Positions 1-9,364 of a stretch of 57,500 nt of DNA are shown piece by piece (positions within the stretch are counted from its first letter, which is position 1; each line of letters begins with the position of its first letter). Under the pieces are notes generated by a model. The model had not been told where the DNA came from and searched no databases. It saw only the letters and a list, made by a program, of their open reading frames with translations. The DNA lies in contig CAUYUJ010000167.1 of NCBI GenBank assembly GCA_963575745.1, forward strand, positions 1 to 57,500, given 5' to 3'. The DNA is from Prorocentrum cordatum. Taxonomy: Eukaryota > Sar > Dinophyceae > Prorocentrales > Prorocentraceae. Made by a program: the position numbers and the translations under genes.

Positions 1-180
1 GTGGTGGTGGTGGTGGTAGTGGTGGTGGTGGTGGTGGTGGTGGTGGTGATGGTGGTGGTGTTGGTGCTGGTGGTGGTGGTGGTGGTGCTGGTGGTGGTGG
101 TGTTGGTACTGGTGCTGGTGCTGGTGGTGGTTGTGGTGGTGGTGGTGGTGGTGTGGTGGTGGTGGTGGTGGTGGTGGCGG
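1..180. repeat. (GTG)n microsatellite
   Basis: Almost pure GTG/GGT triplets with occasional GCT and GAT variants from the left edge to about 180. Long open frames here code only for runs of Val or Trp and are artefacts of the repeat. The array runs off the window. Confidence 0.9.
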
Positions 181-328
181 TGCGGCGCGGTGGTGGCGGG
201 CGGATGGGCGCGCGAGAAAGAGGCCCGCGCTGGGGCGAGAACGCCATCCTGAACGACGGAGGCCAAACACCGATCCGAAAATGAGGCCCACGATGCAGCG
301 GGAGCACGATTCGGAACGATTCGGGAGC

Positions 329-688
329 AGAAATGAGGCCGGCGCCTCAACGAGAGCAGCATTTTGGAAAAAAATGACGCCGGCGCCTCAGCGAGAGTCG
401 TTTCCCGGGATTTCCCGGGCATCCTGTGTAAAAAAACAGTGCGCGGAGGGTGCGCGGCCATCACCCGGACGCCATCAGGGGAAGGATTCGGGAGCAGAAA
501 TGAGGCCGGCGCCTCAACGAGAGCAGCATTTTGGGAAAAAATGACGCCGGCGCGAGAGCAGCATTTTGGGAAAAAATGACGCCGGCGCCTCAGCGAGAGT
601 CGTTTCCCAGGATTTCCCGGGCATCCTGTGTGTAAAAAAACAGTACGCGGAGGGTGCGCGGCCATCACCCGGACGCCATCAGGGGAAG
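329..688. repeat. Imperfect tandem duplication, unit about 160-200 bp
   Basis: A block beginning GGGAGCAGAAATGAGGCC at 331 recurs at 489. Both copies continue through a CGCCGGCGCCTCA segment, a TTTCCCGGGATTTCCCGGG-like segment, a run of A and a GCGCGGCCATCACCCGGACG segment. The second copy carries an extra short internal duplication at about 551-585. No coding signature is visible. Confidence 0.8.
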
Positions 689-717
689 AGGGAGAGTATA
701 TTCATATTGAGTAATTG

Positions 718-815
718 TGGAGGAGGAGGAGGAGGAGGAGGAGGAGGAGGAGGAGGAGGAGGAGGAGGAGGAGGAGGGGGAGGGGGGGGGAGGGGGAGGG
801 GGAGGGGGAGGAGGA
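718..815. repeat. (GGA)n purine tract
   Basis: GGA triplets grading into G-rich hexamers. The strand is entirely purine, so open frames here (poly-Gly, poly-Arg, poly-Pro) are meaningless. Confidence 0.9.
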
Positions 816-991
816 GGTGCTTGAGGCTTGGTCGACCAGAACAGCCAGGAGCGTTGCGAGTCACTCGCCCTCTGTCGTCGCAGGGAGTCCATCCCCTCCC
901 TCCAACCTGCGAACAACAACTACATGATCACAAACTTCCGCCGGCGGCGACATCCGACCCCTACCCTCGCCGGTCAACCATTCAGGCAACT

Positions 992-1065
992 CGATGGGCG
1001 GCGGGGGTAGGGTTCGGAATTTGTCGAACGCGTCGAGATCCGAACCCTACACCCGCCTCCCATCG
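992..1065. repeat. Inverted repeat (27-bp arms, short loop)
   Basis: Arm 992-1018 (CGATGGGCGGCGGGGGTAGG...) is the near-perfect reverse complement of 1039-1065, separated by about 20 bp. A weaker third copy of the arm lies at about 945-965. It could form a strong hairpin in DNA or RNA. Confidence 0.75.
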
Positions 1066-1094
1066 ATCAGGAGAGGACAAAACACACAGACACA

Positions 1095-1422
1095 ATTAAT
1101 CCTCGATCCCCCAGAAAATATGGGAAACTATGGGAAGTGGGGGGGAAGACAAGAACCCAGAAAATATGGGAACATATGGGGAATCTTTTGATTTGTGTGT
1201 ATTTGTTCGTGTGTCCCAGTTCCCCTTCAGATGCAGGAGAGTCGATGGCTTTGGGGGGCAGGGTCCGAAGGTCCGCGGGGATTTCTTGGACCGGCGCGTG
1301 GGGGGCCCCTGACGGCGCTCCCGGCGTCGCCCCTGGCGCGCTCCGCACGGAGGCGAGGGGTGTCCAGCACCGATCCGAGGCATCCGCGCAGGCCTTCGAC
1401 AGCCTGTGCTTATGTTGCGGAA
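1095..1422. other. No gene recognised
   Basis: Contains two short repeats of a CCAGAAAATATGGGAA motif (about 1111 and 1153). The remainder is GC-rich with open frames on both strands but no domain, motif or convincing exon that I can support. Confidence 0.5.
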
Positions 1423-1423
1423 G

Positions 1424-1661
1424 TCGATGAATGGAGAAGAAGCATGCTGCCTAATGATTTTCAGATGTCTTCAACATGTTTCGATCATCTCTTTAATATG
1501 TAAAAACCTGTTTGAACCATTTTTAGAACACGTTTTACACAATGGGGATGTTGTGTAAGTCGATTAATGGAGAGGAAGCATGCTGCCTAATAATTTCCAG
1601 ATGTCTCTAACATGTTTCAATCATGTTTTAAATCTGTAAAAAACATGTTTGAAACATTTTT
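1424..1661. repeat. Direct duplication, about 130 bp unit
   Basis: The sequence from about 1424 (AAGTCGATGAATGGAGAAGAAGC) to 1555 is repeated from about 1557 (AAGTCGATTAATGGAGAGGAAGC). Both include a GCATGCTGCCTAAT segment and a CATTTTT/AGAACACGTTTT segment. The second copy is interrupted after its CATTTTT by the element at 1662-2620 and resumes at 2621 with AGAACACGTT. The first copy is therefore an internal empty-site control. Confidence 0.8.
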
Positions 1662-2620
1662 CCCTACCTAGGCTCTGCCTAGAAGGGTTCTTACTCTCTT
1701 CGCTTAAAAGGGCCGGGCAGTGTAACCCGCCCCGGGCGGTTCCCCCAGTCCCCTGGGAGCGGTTCTCCCAGTCCCCTGGGAGCTTTAGCTTTAGCTTTAG
1801 CTTTAGCTTAGCTTTAGCTTAGCTTTAGCTAAGCTTTAGCTAGCTTTAGCTAGCTTTAGCTTAGCTTTAGCTTAGCTTTAGCTTAGCTTTAGCTTAGCTT
1901 TAGCTTAGCTTTAGCTTCGCTTCAGCCTAGCTTTAGCTTAGCTTTAGCTTTAGCTTTAGCTTTAGCTGAACCTTAGTTTTCGCTTTAGCTAAGCTTTAGC
2001 TTTCGCTTCAGCTTTCGCTTTAGCTAAGCTTTAGCTAAGCTTTAGCAAATCTTTAGCTTAGCTTTAGCTTAGCTTTAGCCTAGCTTTAGCTTATCTTTAG
2101 CTTAGCCTTTGCTTACATTTAGCATAGCTTTAGCTTAGCTTTAGCTTAGCTGTAGCTTATATTTAGCTAAGCATTAGCTAAGCTTTAGCTTAACTCTAGC
2201 TTAGCTTTAGCTTAGCTTTAGCTTAGCTTTAGCTTAGCTTTAGCTTCGCTTCAGCCTAGCTTTAGCTTAGCTTTAGCTTAGCTTAGCGTTAGCTTTGCTT
2301 TAACTTAGCTTCATCGTAGCTTTAGCTTAGCTTTAGCTTAGCTTTAGCTTAGCATCAGCTTAGCGTTCGCTTAGCTTTCGCTTAGCTTTAGCTTAGCTTT
2401 AACTTAGCTTCGGCTTAGCTTTAGCTTAGGTTTAGCTTAGCTTTAGCTTAGCTTTAGCTTAGCTTCAGCTTAGCTTTAGCTTAGCTTGAGCTTAGCTTTA
2501 GCTTAGCTTTAGCCTAGCTTCAGCTAAGCTTTAGCTTAGCTTTAGCTTAGCTTCACTGTTACTACTAATGCTGCTTTCCTAGGGGCTCCAACTCCTAGGT
2601 AGGACTGCACTGGGATAATT
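1662..2620. mobile_element. Inserted element with CCTACCTAGG terminal inverted repeats and satellite core
   Basis: The edges are defined by comparison with the uninterrupted duplicate at 1518-1530. Near the edges, CCTACCTAGG (1663-1672) is exactly inverted as CCTAGGTAGG (2594-2603). The interior is a GC-rich flank with two CCCAGTCCCCTGGGAGC blocks, then an 11-bp satellite. No open reading frame of note is present. It looks non-autonomous. The target duplication, if any, is only TT. Confidence 0.65.
1782..2552. repeat. 11-bp satellite, consensus GCTTTAGCTTA
   Basis: About 70 tandem degenerate units of GCTTTAGCTTA, drifting at the left edge into TTTAGC hexamers. The unit is rich in the palindrome AGCT. 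It resembles TTTAGGG telomere DNA superficially but lacks the GGG, so it is not telomeric. Confidence 0.95.
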
Positions 2621-2739
2621 AGAACACGTTTTTACACATTTTAAACACATCTTCAATTCAATCATGGGGATGTTAGGGGGTTCACTGTCATGGCATCCAC
2701 AGTGCTTGTGCAGTCCTGTCTTCTTCTGGTGAGGAGGAG

Positions 2740-3195
2740 GAGGGGGACCAGGATGAGGAGGATGAGGAGGATGATGAGGATCATGAGGATGATGATGTTG
2801 ATTGTGAGGATGATGCTGATGGTGATGACGATGATGGCGATTCGGATGATGCTGATGGTGAGGACTACGCTGCTGATAATGATGAGGATCAGGATGGGGA
2901 TGGGGATGAGGATGTTGATGATGATGGTGGTGGTGATGATGCTGCTGATGATGATTACCATCATGATGACGCTGCTGCTGATGATGATGATGATGATGAT
3001 GACGTCGATGATGATGCTGCTGATGATGCTGATGATGATGCTAATTCGGATGATGACGCTGATGATGATGACGATGATGATGCTGATGATGCTGCTGATG
3101 ATGATGCTGATGACGATTATGATGCTGATAATGATGATGCTGATGATGATGCTGCTGATGTTGAAGATACGGATGATTATCATGGTGATGCTGGT
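2740..3195. repeat. (GAT)n array with GCT and GAC variants
   Basis: Imperfect GAT triplets abutting the 5' side of the retroelement open frame. The open frame runs through the array as a Met/Leu-rich stretch of about 160 residues that is almost certainly not protein. Confidence 0.9.
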
Positions 3196-3206
3196 GTTGC
3201 TGGCGA

Positions 3207-4618
3207 TGCAGGAGTTGTCGAAGAAAGCGCCCCCTCGACTGGAGAATGCGCCACCTCGACGGATCGAGCGGCAGGGAAAGGGGGACACCCTGGCGAGCTT
3301 CCGAGTCGTCGCGGCGTCCAACACCAAAGGGCTGCCCCAAGAGCTGGCGCAGTTCAAGATGCCGGTCGCCAAGGGCACGGTGGCGACCTCTGACGCCAAC
3401 CTCACGTCTACAGAGGTGTTCCGGGTCGCCTTCGTCAGACGGTACATGGCCCCGGAGGCGTGGAAGGCTAGCGCGGTCACCACACTTACCAGCTGCTGGA
3501 TCACGGAGCACCTGGTGAAGCACTACGGGTTCCAGGTCCTCACAGACGGTAAGGACGAGACGCTCCGCACCTGTTTCGTCACTGTGCGCAAGGATGGGGT
3601 CGCCGAGTGGTTGGCCCAATCAGGCAAAGCTGGCATCTTTACGGAGCAGTTGGTCAGCAAAGCCGGGCGCCCTCACGTTCGATGGTTGCTGTGGACTGAG
3701 GACGACTCCAACGAGCAGCAGTACCTCGCCCGAGTCCTCAGAGTGAAGCTGGGCACTCAAGGCCTGGCTTTTCGGAGAGGCGGCAAAGCTGAGCTGGGCT
3801 GGAGGGTCGCAGACGCACCCTCACCAGACCAGGACAAGGCAATGCCGTGCGAAGTGCGCGGAGCTCCGGACTGGTGGACCACCAGAGAGTTCACGAGGTT
3901 CCTCGAGGAAAACGACTACACCGAAGTGGCGCTGATCAAGCCACGCTTCGGGAAGCGGGGGGCCGTCTATCAGATCAAGCCGCCTGCGGCCGCCAAGGAG
4001 GTCAATGCCCTGGCCCTCTCCGCGGCCCAGGATGCCCCAGTCATTACGATAGTCAGGGATGTGAAGCGGCAGAGGAGCTTGCAGGGCAAGCCGATGCACG
4101 CCAAGCCTGGCTCTGTCAGCTCCTCCCTGACCAAAGCCATGGAGAGGGCGGCAGAGCGCGAGAAGGAAGTCCTCGGCTGGATGCAGGACTACACGGAGTC
4201 CCTCCCGGGGACTGAGGTAAATGAAGGCGCCGGGACGCCTGCAGGGGCCCCTCCCGCAGGAGGCCCGCCAGCGCAGGTGACCGGCGAGCCCCCACCCACG
4301 ATCGTCGACGAGTCGCAGGGCGGCACCGAGGCCCCTGCAGCTGCGGCCAGGCGCCGTCGCAGGCAAGAGGCGCCGCAGGGGAGAGCCGGGAAGCCACGCC
4401 TGACGCATGTCTTCGGCCACGAGCACCTCGACTACGGAGGCCGCGGGGGCTGCATGTGGCTGGCCGGGGGCGCTTGCGCTGCCATCGTCGATGACCACAA
4501 ATCCAAGGACGACGTCGCGAAGCTCATGAAGGCGCTGGGCAACCGGCTCTGGAGCGAGACCGTGGCGCTGATCCGCAGGCGCAACCTGTTCAAGGCCGAT
4601 GTGTACGAGACCCTATGA
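3207..4618 (+). pseudogene. Retroelement ORF1, N-terminal part with first half of OTU-like domain
   Basis: About 470 residues of normal composition start after the GAT array, near MQELSKKAPP. I do not recognise the first 300 residues. Towards the end, a GGRGGCMWLAGGACAAI segment (about 4437-4485) resembles the nucleophile loop of OTU-type cysteine proteases (usually D-G-N-C-x-W); the Asp is missing here. The frame stops inside CTATGACG, where the next open frame begins (ATGA overlap), so the protease domain is split between two frames. A one-base indel is the simplest reading. The OTU assignment is from memory of similar dinoflagellate polyproteins and is moderate. Confidence 0.6.
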
Positions 4619-5052
4619 CGAGCTCCGCCTTGGAGGGCGGCCCGCCAGGGGAGAATTGGGAAGAGTGGGTCGAATCCTGCTTGCGAGTTGGGCGCTACGC
4701 ATGCGAGCACGTGCTGGCTGCCTTCAGCGTCCGCTTCCAGCGGCGTTTCGCCGTCTTCGTTTGGGACCCCACGACAGGCAAGTGGGTCAGGGGCTGGGTG
4801 ATCATGCCGCCCGAATGCCTCAAATCCTGGCGCGCCAACGCCATGCGCAGGACCCCGCTGCCACTGCTGGTCGAAGACCGCCACTACACGACGCTGCTTC
4901 CCAAGGATGGCGAGGCAGATTTCCCCATGGAGTGGGGGGGGCTCATTCCGGACCAGCGTCCCCCCCTCAGCCAGCTGCATGCTGGCGCGGCCGACAGCCC
5001 CAGCGCGGCCGACAGCCACGGCGAGGCCGACAGCCACGGACGCGGCAGCTGA
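4615..5052 (+). pseudogene. Retroelement, second half of OTU-like protease domain
   Basis: The frame opens with ATGACGAGC, overlapping the previous stop. It encodes the remaining OTU-like fold (WEEWVESC..., then ...FAVFVWDPTTGKW...) and ends near a catalytic-His-like EDRHYTTLLP at about 4873-4902. A G8 run at 4934-4941 lies close to the change into the frame used downstream. It then reaches a stop at 5050. OTU domains cleave ubiquitin-like linkages; no host role can be inferred here. Confidence 0.5.
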
Positions 5053-6736
5053 CGCCGAGGTCGCAGGCTGGCTGGAAGACCAGGCAACCGACATGGATGC
5101 TACCAGCAGCCTCCGCGCGGAAGAGGTACACCCGCCTCCGGCCGCGCCCTCGCGAGTGCTCTCTGGGGGACGTGGCCGCAGCAGAGGAGGACGAGGAGGA
5201 GATAGAGGAGGAAGAGGTCGAGGAGGAGGAGTCGCGCCGAACAGCTCGGCGCCCGCACCGCCGGCCAGCAGCAGCCTTCAGCCCGCAGAGGGGCCAGGAG
5301 CCCAGGCAGGAGGAGGAGGAAGAGGTCGAGGAGGAGGAGGAGGCGCGCAGGACAGCTTCATCGCGTGCGCCTCGGGCATTTCAGTCTCGGACAGCTCGGC
5401 GCCCGCTCCGCCGGCCAGCATCAGCTCTCAGCCCGCAGCGGGGCCAGGAGCCCAGGCAGGAGGACGAGGAGATAGAGGAGGAAGAGGTCGAGGCAGAGGA
5501 GGGGCGCCGGACAGCTCGGCGCCTGCCCACCCGACCAGCAGTAGCTCACAGCCCGCTGCGGGGCCAGGAGCCCAGGCAGCCTCCGCGGCCAGCAGCGCCT
5601 GCCCGAGCGACACGGGGTACACTCTTCGGTACGACCCCGCCTCGGGCTGGCACCGGCCACATTGGAAACAGCATATGGAACGTGGAGTGGGCGTGCGCGG
5701 CAAGCGGCAGGCGCGCCTGAACACATTTTTCGCCATCGTCGAGGCGGAGTCTTGGCGAGAGGCGGCGGCCCACCCGCAAAGGCAGAGCGCGCCCTCGAGC
5801 GCGGCAGCTACGACGGCCCCTGCGGACCGGCTGGCGCAGAGCGACGGGGGCCTGGACCCTGCAGACGGCCTGGCTGCAGCGGAGGTCGCCGGCTGGTTCC
5901 TCGACGAGGGCGCCTCCGTGGCGCCCTCGAGCAAACGCACGCGGCTGACGGGCAAGACGACCCCTCGCAGTAGTCGTGTTTCGCCACCCCGCACAGAGCG
6001 GAACTTGGACGACATGATCATGTCCCCTCCACAGCCGGTTTCAACACACCCGGCAGTGGCGCAGCCCGAGCCTGGACCTTCCGCTCGGCGACGCCACACC
6101 AGGAATAGGCCCGCTGCCGCTGCTGATGAGGCCCCCTCGCCGCGCAGCCAGAAGCTCGCTGCTAAGAGGCAGAAGCAGCAGGAGTGGAACCAAGAGGTCT
6201 TGAGGAACGGCCGCACGCCCAGCGGGCGCATCGCCCCGTACCTGGAGCAGGTGATCCTCACGGAATACAGGAACCGGCAGCGGGCAACGGAGTGGAAGTG
6301 CCCATTCCCCGGCTGCCCTTTCAAAACCACGAAGGAGGCGAACTCTGACCCTGGTCAAGTCTATCGGCACAAGAGAGTCCACCTCCGACGGGCTCACCCC
6401 GGGGCGAACCCCTCGCTCTTCTGCCTGCGGCGGCCAGGCCCGACCATCGTGAAGCCGAGGACGGAGGAGGAGTGGAGAGCGGAGTTCGGCATCGAGAGCG
6501 GACCCCTCCCAGAGACATGCTTTGCCACCGTCTGCTGGCACTGCAACAAGTCCTGGGGCGTTTTCCCCGACCGCGCCAGCTGGCAAGCGTCCAGGACGAG
6601 GCGCAATATCGACGAGCACAACTTCGCCGGCCCCTCCCGGGACACGCCCGCGGCCCAGAGGGGCAAGAGACAAATGTCAGAATGGTACCGGGCGGAGGCC
6701 GCGGCGCGCCAAGCGCCCCCCCCGCTGGCCCACTGA
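5053..6736 (+). pseudogene. Retroelement gag-like region: RG-rich linker and zinc finger
   Basis: About 560 residues. The first third repeats a module of RGRGG-rich, SSAPAPPASS and GPGAQA segments three times (about 5160-5580), so it is a low-complexity, probably RNA-binding tract. EVAGW occurs twice (about 5059 and 5882). Around 6295-6403 lies WKCPFPGCPF followed by RHKRVHLRRAHPG, a C2H2-like zinc finger, with a further CWHC pair at 6535. The frame ends in a stop at 6734. Gag-like proteins of non-LTR elements commonly carry such fingers to bind the element RNA. Confidence 0.6.
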
Positions 6737-7615
6737 CTAGCCAACCTCCCCCCGACCAGGGGGCCCCGGGAGCCTGCAGAGCTCCGGGGAGGAAGCGCCC
6801 CCAAGCGGGCAACGCCCACCACGGAGGGCGAGGTATGGTCTTGCAATGTGGATGGCAACGCCGGCCTGCGGATGCTTGGCAACACCGCCTCGGCCTCCTC
6901 AGCACGTATCGCTTGCATCCAAAAGCCAAACATCTCTTCTACAGAATGGAACAGCTTCCGGCAGTGCATGTGGAAGCATGGTTTTCGCTGCTACTTCGCA
7001 CCAGGCTGGCAGCAAACCAATGGGGCTCATCGTGGGGACTTGATCACCATGGTTGACAGGCTGCTTCCTCAACGCTATGGCTGGTCGTGGAGCGAGCCGG
7101 CATGGCAAACGCTTGCTGTTCACGTCGCCGGCACCACGGTGTTCAACGTCTACATCCAGCCGAAGACGGACAACAGCAGGCAGCTGCAGGAGCTGAGTGG
7201 TGCCATCAACTTTGACAACTTACTCAGCTACCTTGTGGTGGGTGATTGGAACGCGTGCCCGGGAGACATCCCGCCCTTCGACGGCACGAACATAATCGAG
7301 GCGGTCACCAAACTGGATGGCTCCTTTGTGCCGTCCCGCTGGAATGGGACCCGCTGTATCGATTGGGGCATCTCGCGGGCGCTTCGTGTGACCAAGCACG
7401 GATGCCACGAGCTGGTCGTCAAAGACCACAAGCTGCTGCATTTCGAGGTGCACTTCCCTTCGCGTTGCGGCGAGGTCAGGGAGACCAGGTTGGCCAGGCA
7501 CGCCCGGTTCGGCAAACCGCCGGGCGTCCCGGCCGAGCAGTGGATGGACGTTTGTCAACAGCATTGGCACAGGTACGGCACCGCCCAATTTGTTCGTGGC
7601 ACGATCACTTCGTGA
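6737..7615 (+). pseudogene. Retroelement APE-type (EEP superfamily) endonuclease
   Basis: The frame reads from about 6737 without needing a new ATG. Motifs of the endonuclease/exonuclease/phosphatase fold are visible in order: WSCNVDGN (about 6836), CIQKPNIS (6913) where the catalytic Glu of the usual Q-E is Lys, HRGDLITMV (about 7029), VVGDWNACPGD (about 7234) and VKDHKLLHF (about 7420) for the final Asp-His. These enzymes nick the genomic target for target-primed reverse transcription. The Glu-to-Lys change would be expected to abolish cleavage. The frame is lost near 7600. Confidence 0.75.
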
Positions 7616-8007
7616 CCCTCCCGGCGGAGGCGGAGCCGGGCACAAAGGAGGCCCAACACTGGGTCGACCGTGCGTGGGCTGCTTTCGAAGGCGCCTTGTC
7701 TACGTTGATGAGGGAGGCCGGCGAAGCTCTGGCAGAGGAGTGGCGCCCGCCCCAGGAGCCCTCCGAGACCACGGAAAACCCCGAACCGCCTACCGACGGG
7801 CTATGGGCAAGCTACCAGAGGGAGCGCCGGCAACACCGCGCCCCCAAAGGCACAGTCCGGCTCCGGCACACCACACGGAGGGCATGCTCCCAACACCACG
7901 CGGAGCTTACCTTCAAGGAGCGCCGGCTGGCGAACACCTTGGCGCGCGTGCGCCGGCTCCTCTGGCCGGAGGAGAGAGGCAGAGGGGCGCAGTCTGAGGC
8001 CGACTAA
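7600..8007 (+). pseudogene. Retroelement linker between endonuclease and RT
   Basis: After a frame change near 7600 the reading continues as WHDHFVTLPAEAEPGTKEAQ and a helical, Arg/Glu-rich stretch. It meets an in-frame TAA at about 8005. The same frame continues past it with similar helical sequence up to about 8310, so the stop looks like a point mutation within a once-continuous protein. Confidence 0.55.
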
Positions 8008-8955
8008 CTGCGCGCCAGGCTGGCCGCCGCGGCCCGCCGCGAGGGCTTCGCCCCTCCTGGGCGCGAGCCGCCGCTGCCCAGCCGCTTGGCCCATCTGCGC
8101 CGGTTGGCCGGGCAACTGGAGGGCTCCCTCCAGGGTGCCAGAGACGATGCCAAGGCCGAGCGCCTGGCAGCATGGGAGAAGCAGATGCAGGGCCTCGGAG
8201 CAGCCAACACTTGGCTCAAGGGCACCGTGCCGGCGAACGTCGTCATCGCCACAGGCGGCGCGGCTGCGCAGACCAGCGGGCAGTGCCTTGACCTCCTCAA
8301 GAGCCGGTGGCGTGCAATTTGGGATCGGCGGGGCCTTGCCGGGCGAGGCCGACTGGAAGGCAAAGCTGGGCGAGTGGCTCCCGGACCTGCCTGAGCAGAC
8401 GTGGAGCCCTTTGGACCAGTTCGAGGTCGTCGAGGCCACGGGCCGGCTCACAGGAAACTCGGCTGGGCCTGACGGATGGACCGGCGTAGAGGTGCATGAG
8501 GCCCGCTTCGCTGCAGAAGCGGTCGCCCACTTGCTGAACACCTTCGAGAGCCTCGCTGCCTTCCCGGCCGCCTGGACAGAGGCGCGGCAGGTGCACGTCC
8601 CCAAGAAGGCTCCGACCGGGGAGCACCTGCAGCTCCCTGCAGACAGCTTCCGGCCCATTTCGGCATTCAGCGCGTGGTATCGCACGTGGCCGGTGGCTCG
8701 AGTCAGAGGCAGGGACTGCCAGCGCTGGCAGCAGGCATGGCGGCACACCCGGGCTTTCGGCGCCAAGAAAGGCGGCTGCGCATGGCAGGCGGCCGATGGC
8801 ATTGGCATGGACTTGGAACATAATCACTTTGTTACATCTTGGGATTACTCTCTCGCATTTGACCGGGTCCTCCCTGGTCAGGTGGCGCGCGCGCTCCGGC
8901 GGCTGGGCATGCCGTCTGGCCTCGTCCACATCCTGGAGCACCACTGTGGTGAACT
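8008..8955 (+). pseudogene. Retroelement reverse transcriptase, truncated
   Basis: Helical linker to about 8310, then a frame change into the RT domain. Fingers and palm motifs are visible: SAGPDGWTGVEV (about 8460), DSFRPISAF (about 8643) and the first catalytic-Asp motif SWDYSLAFDRV (about 8838-8870). Similarity stops near 8950 after HILEHHCGE, before the YxDD motif, thumb and 3' end. It cannot encode an active polymerase. RTs of this style are abundant in dinoflagellate genomes. Confidence 0.75.
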
Positions 8956-8968
8956 TGGGTGGTTATAA

Positions 8969-9364
8969 GATTGAGCAGATTTAGCAAGTTGGTTTCGGAA
9001 CTTACAAGTTGCGCTAACTGAACGCAAGTAGTTGCAAGTACTTGCATGTTGACGTGCAGCCACTGCATTTCTAGCTCCCGTTTTTTCTCCATGCGCGATG
9101 CGCAAGGCGAGCGACGCCTGCATTGGAAAGCTTTTTCTTTTTTTTCCCCCCCCTCCCCCCCCATTTTTTTTTCTTTTCTTTTATTTCCTCCTGCGCTGCT
9201 GCGCATAAGAAAGCAGGTGGCAGCTCGCGCGATGTCTCACCACTTGAACATGGGAGGCACTATCGCGATTGATCCGCCTCCATGGCGCCTGCATGCCTTG
9301 CAAGTCTTCGAACCTTTCCAACCACAACGGACGTCTCACATCGCAGATGTCCACCATGCATTTT
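8969..9364. other. No gene recognised; pyrimidine tract
   Basis: Junction between the truncated RT and the minus-strand gene. Contains a T/C-only tract at about 9134-9188, and a short repetitive stretch with TTGCAAGT-like words near 9025-9050. A minus-strand frame at 9181-9384 is open but I cannot support it as an exon. Confidence 0.5.

Larger units (their letters stand above)
3207..8955 (+). mobile_element. Decayed non-LTR (LINE-like) retrotransposon, 3' truncated
   Basis: Coding pieces in three frames on the plus strand follow one order: N-terminal region, OTU-like protease region, RG-rich linker, C2H2-like zinc finger, APE-type endonuclease, reverse transcriptase. This order (gag-like, endonuclease, RT) is that of non-LTR elements. 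At least four frame changes and one in-frame stop break it, and the RT ends before its YxDD box. It lies opposite in strand to the neighbouring genes. The 5' end is unclear because it merges with a GAT array. Confidence 0.8.

Noticed and set aside
1782-2552. TTTAGC array as telomeric repeat
   Set aside because: Unit is 11 bp and lacks the G-run of TTTAGGG; it is internal and inside a bounded element.
2690-3200. Met/Leu-rich N-terminal extension of the 642-codon frame
   Set aside because: It is the translation of a GAT array; coding-like composition begins only near 3200.
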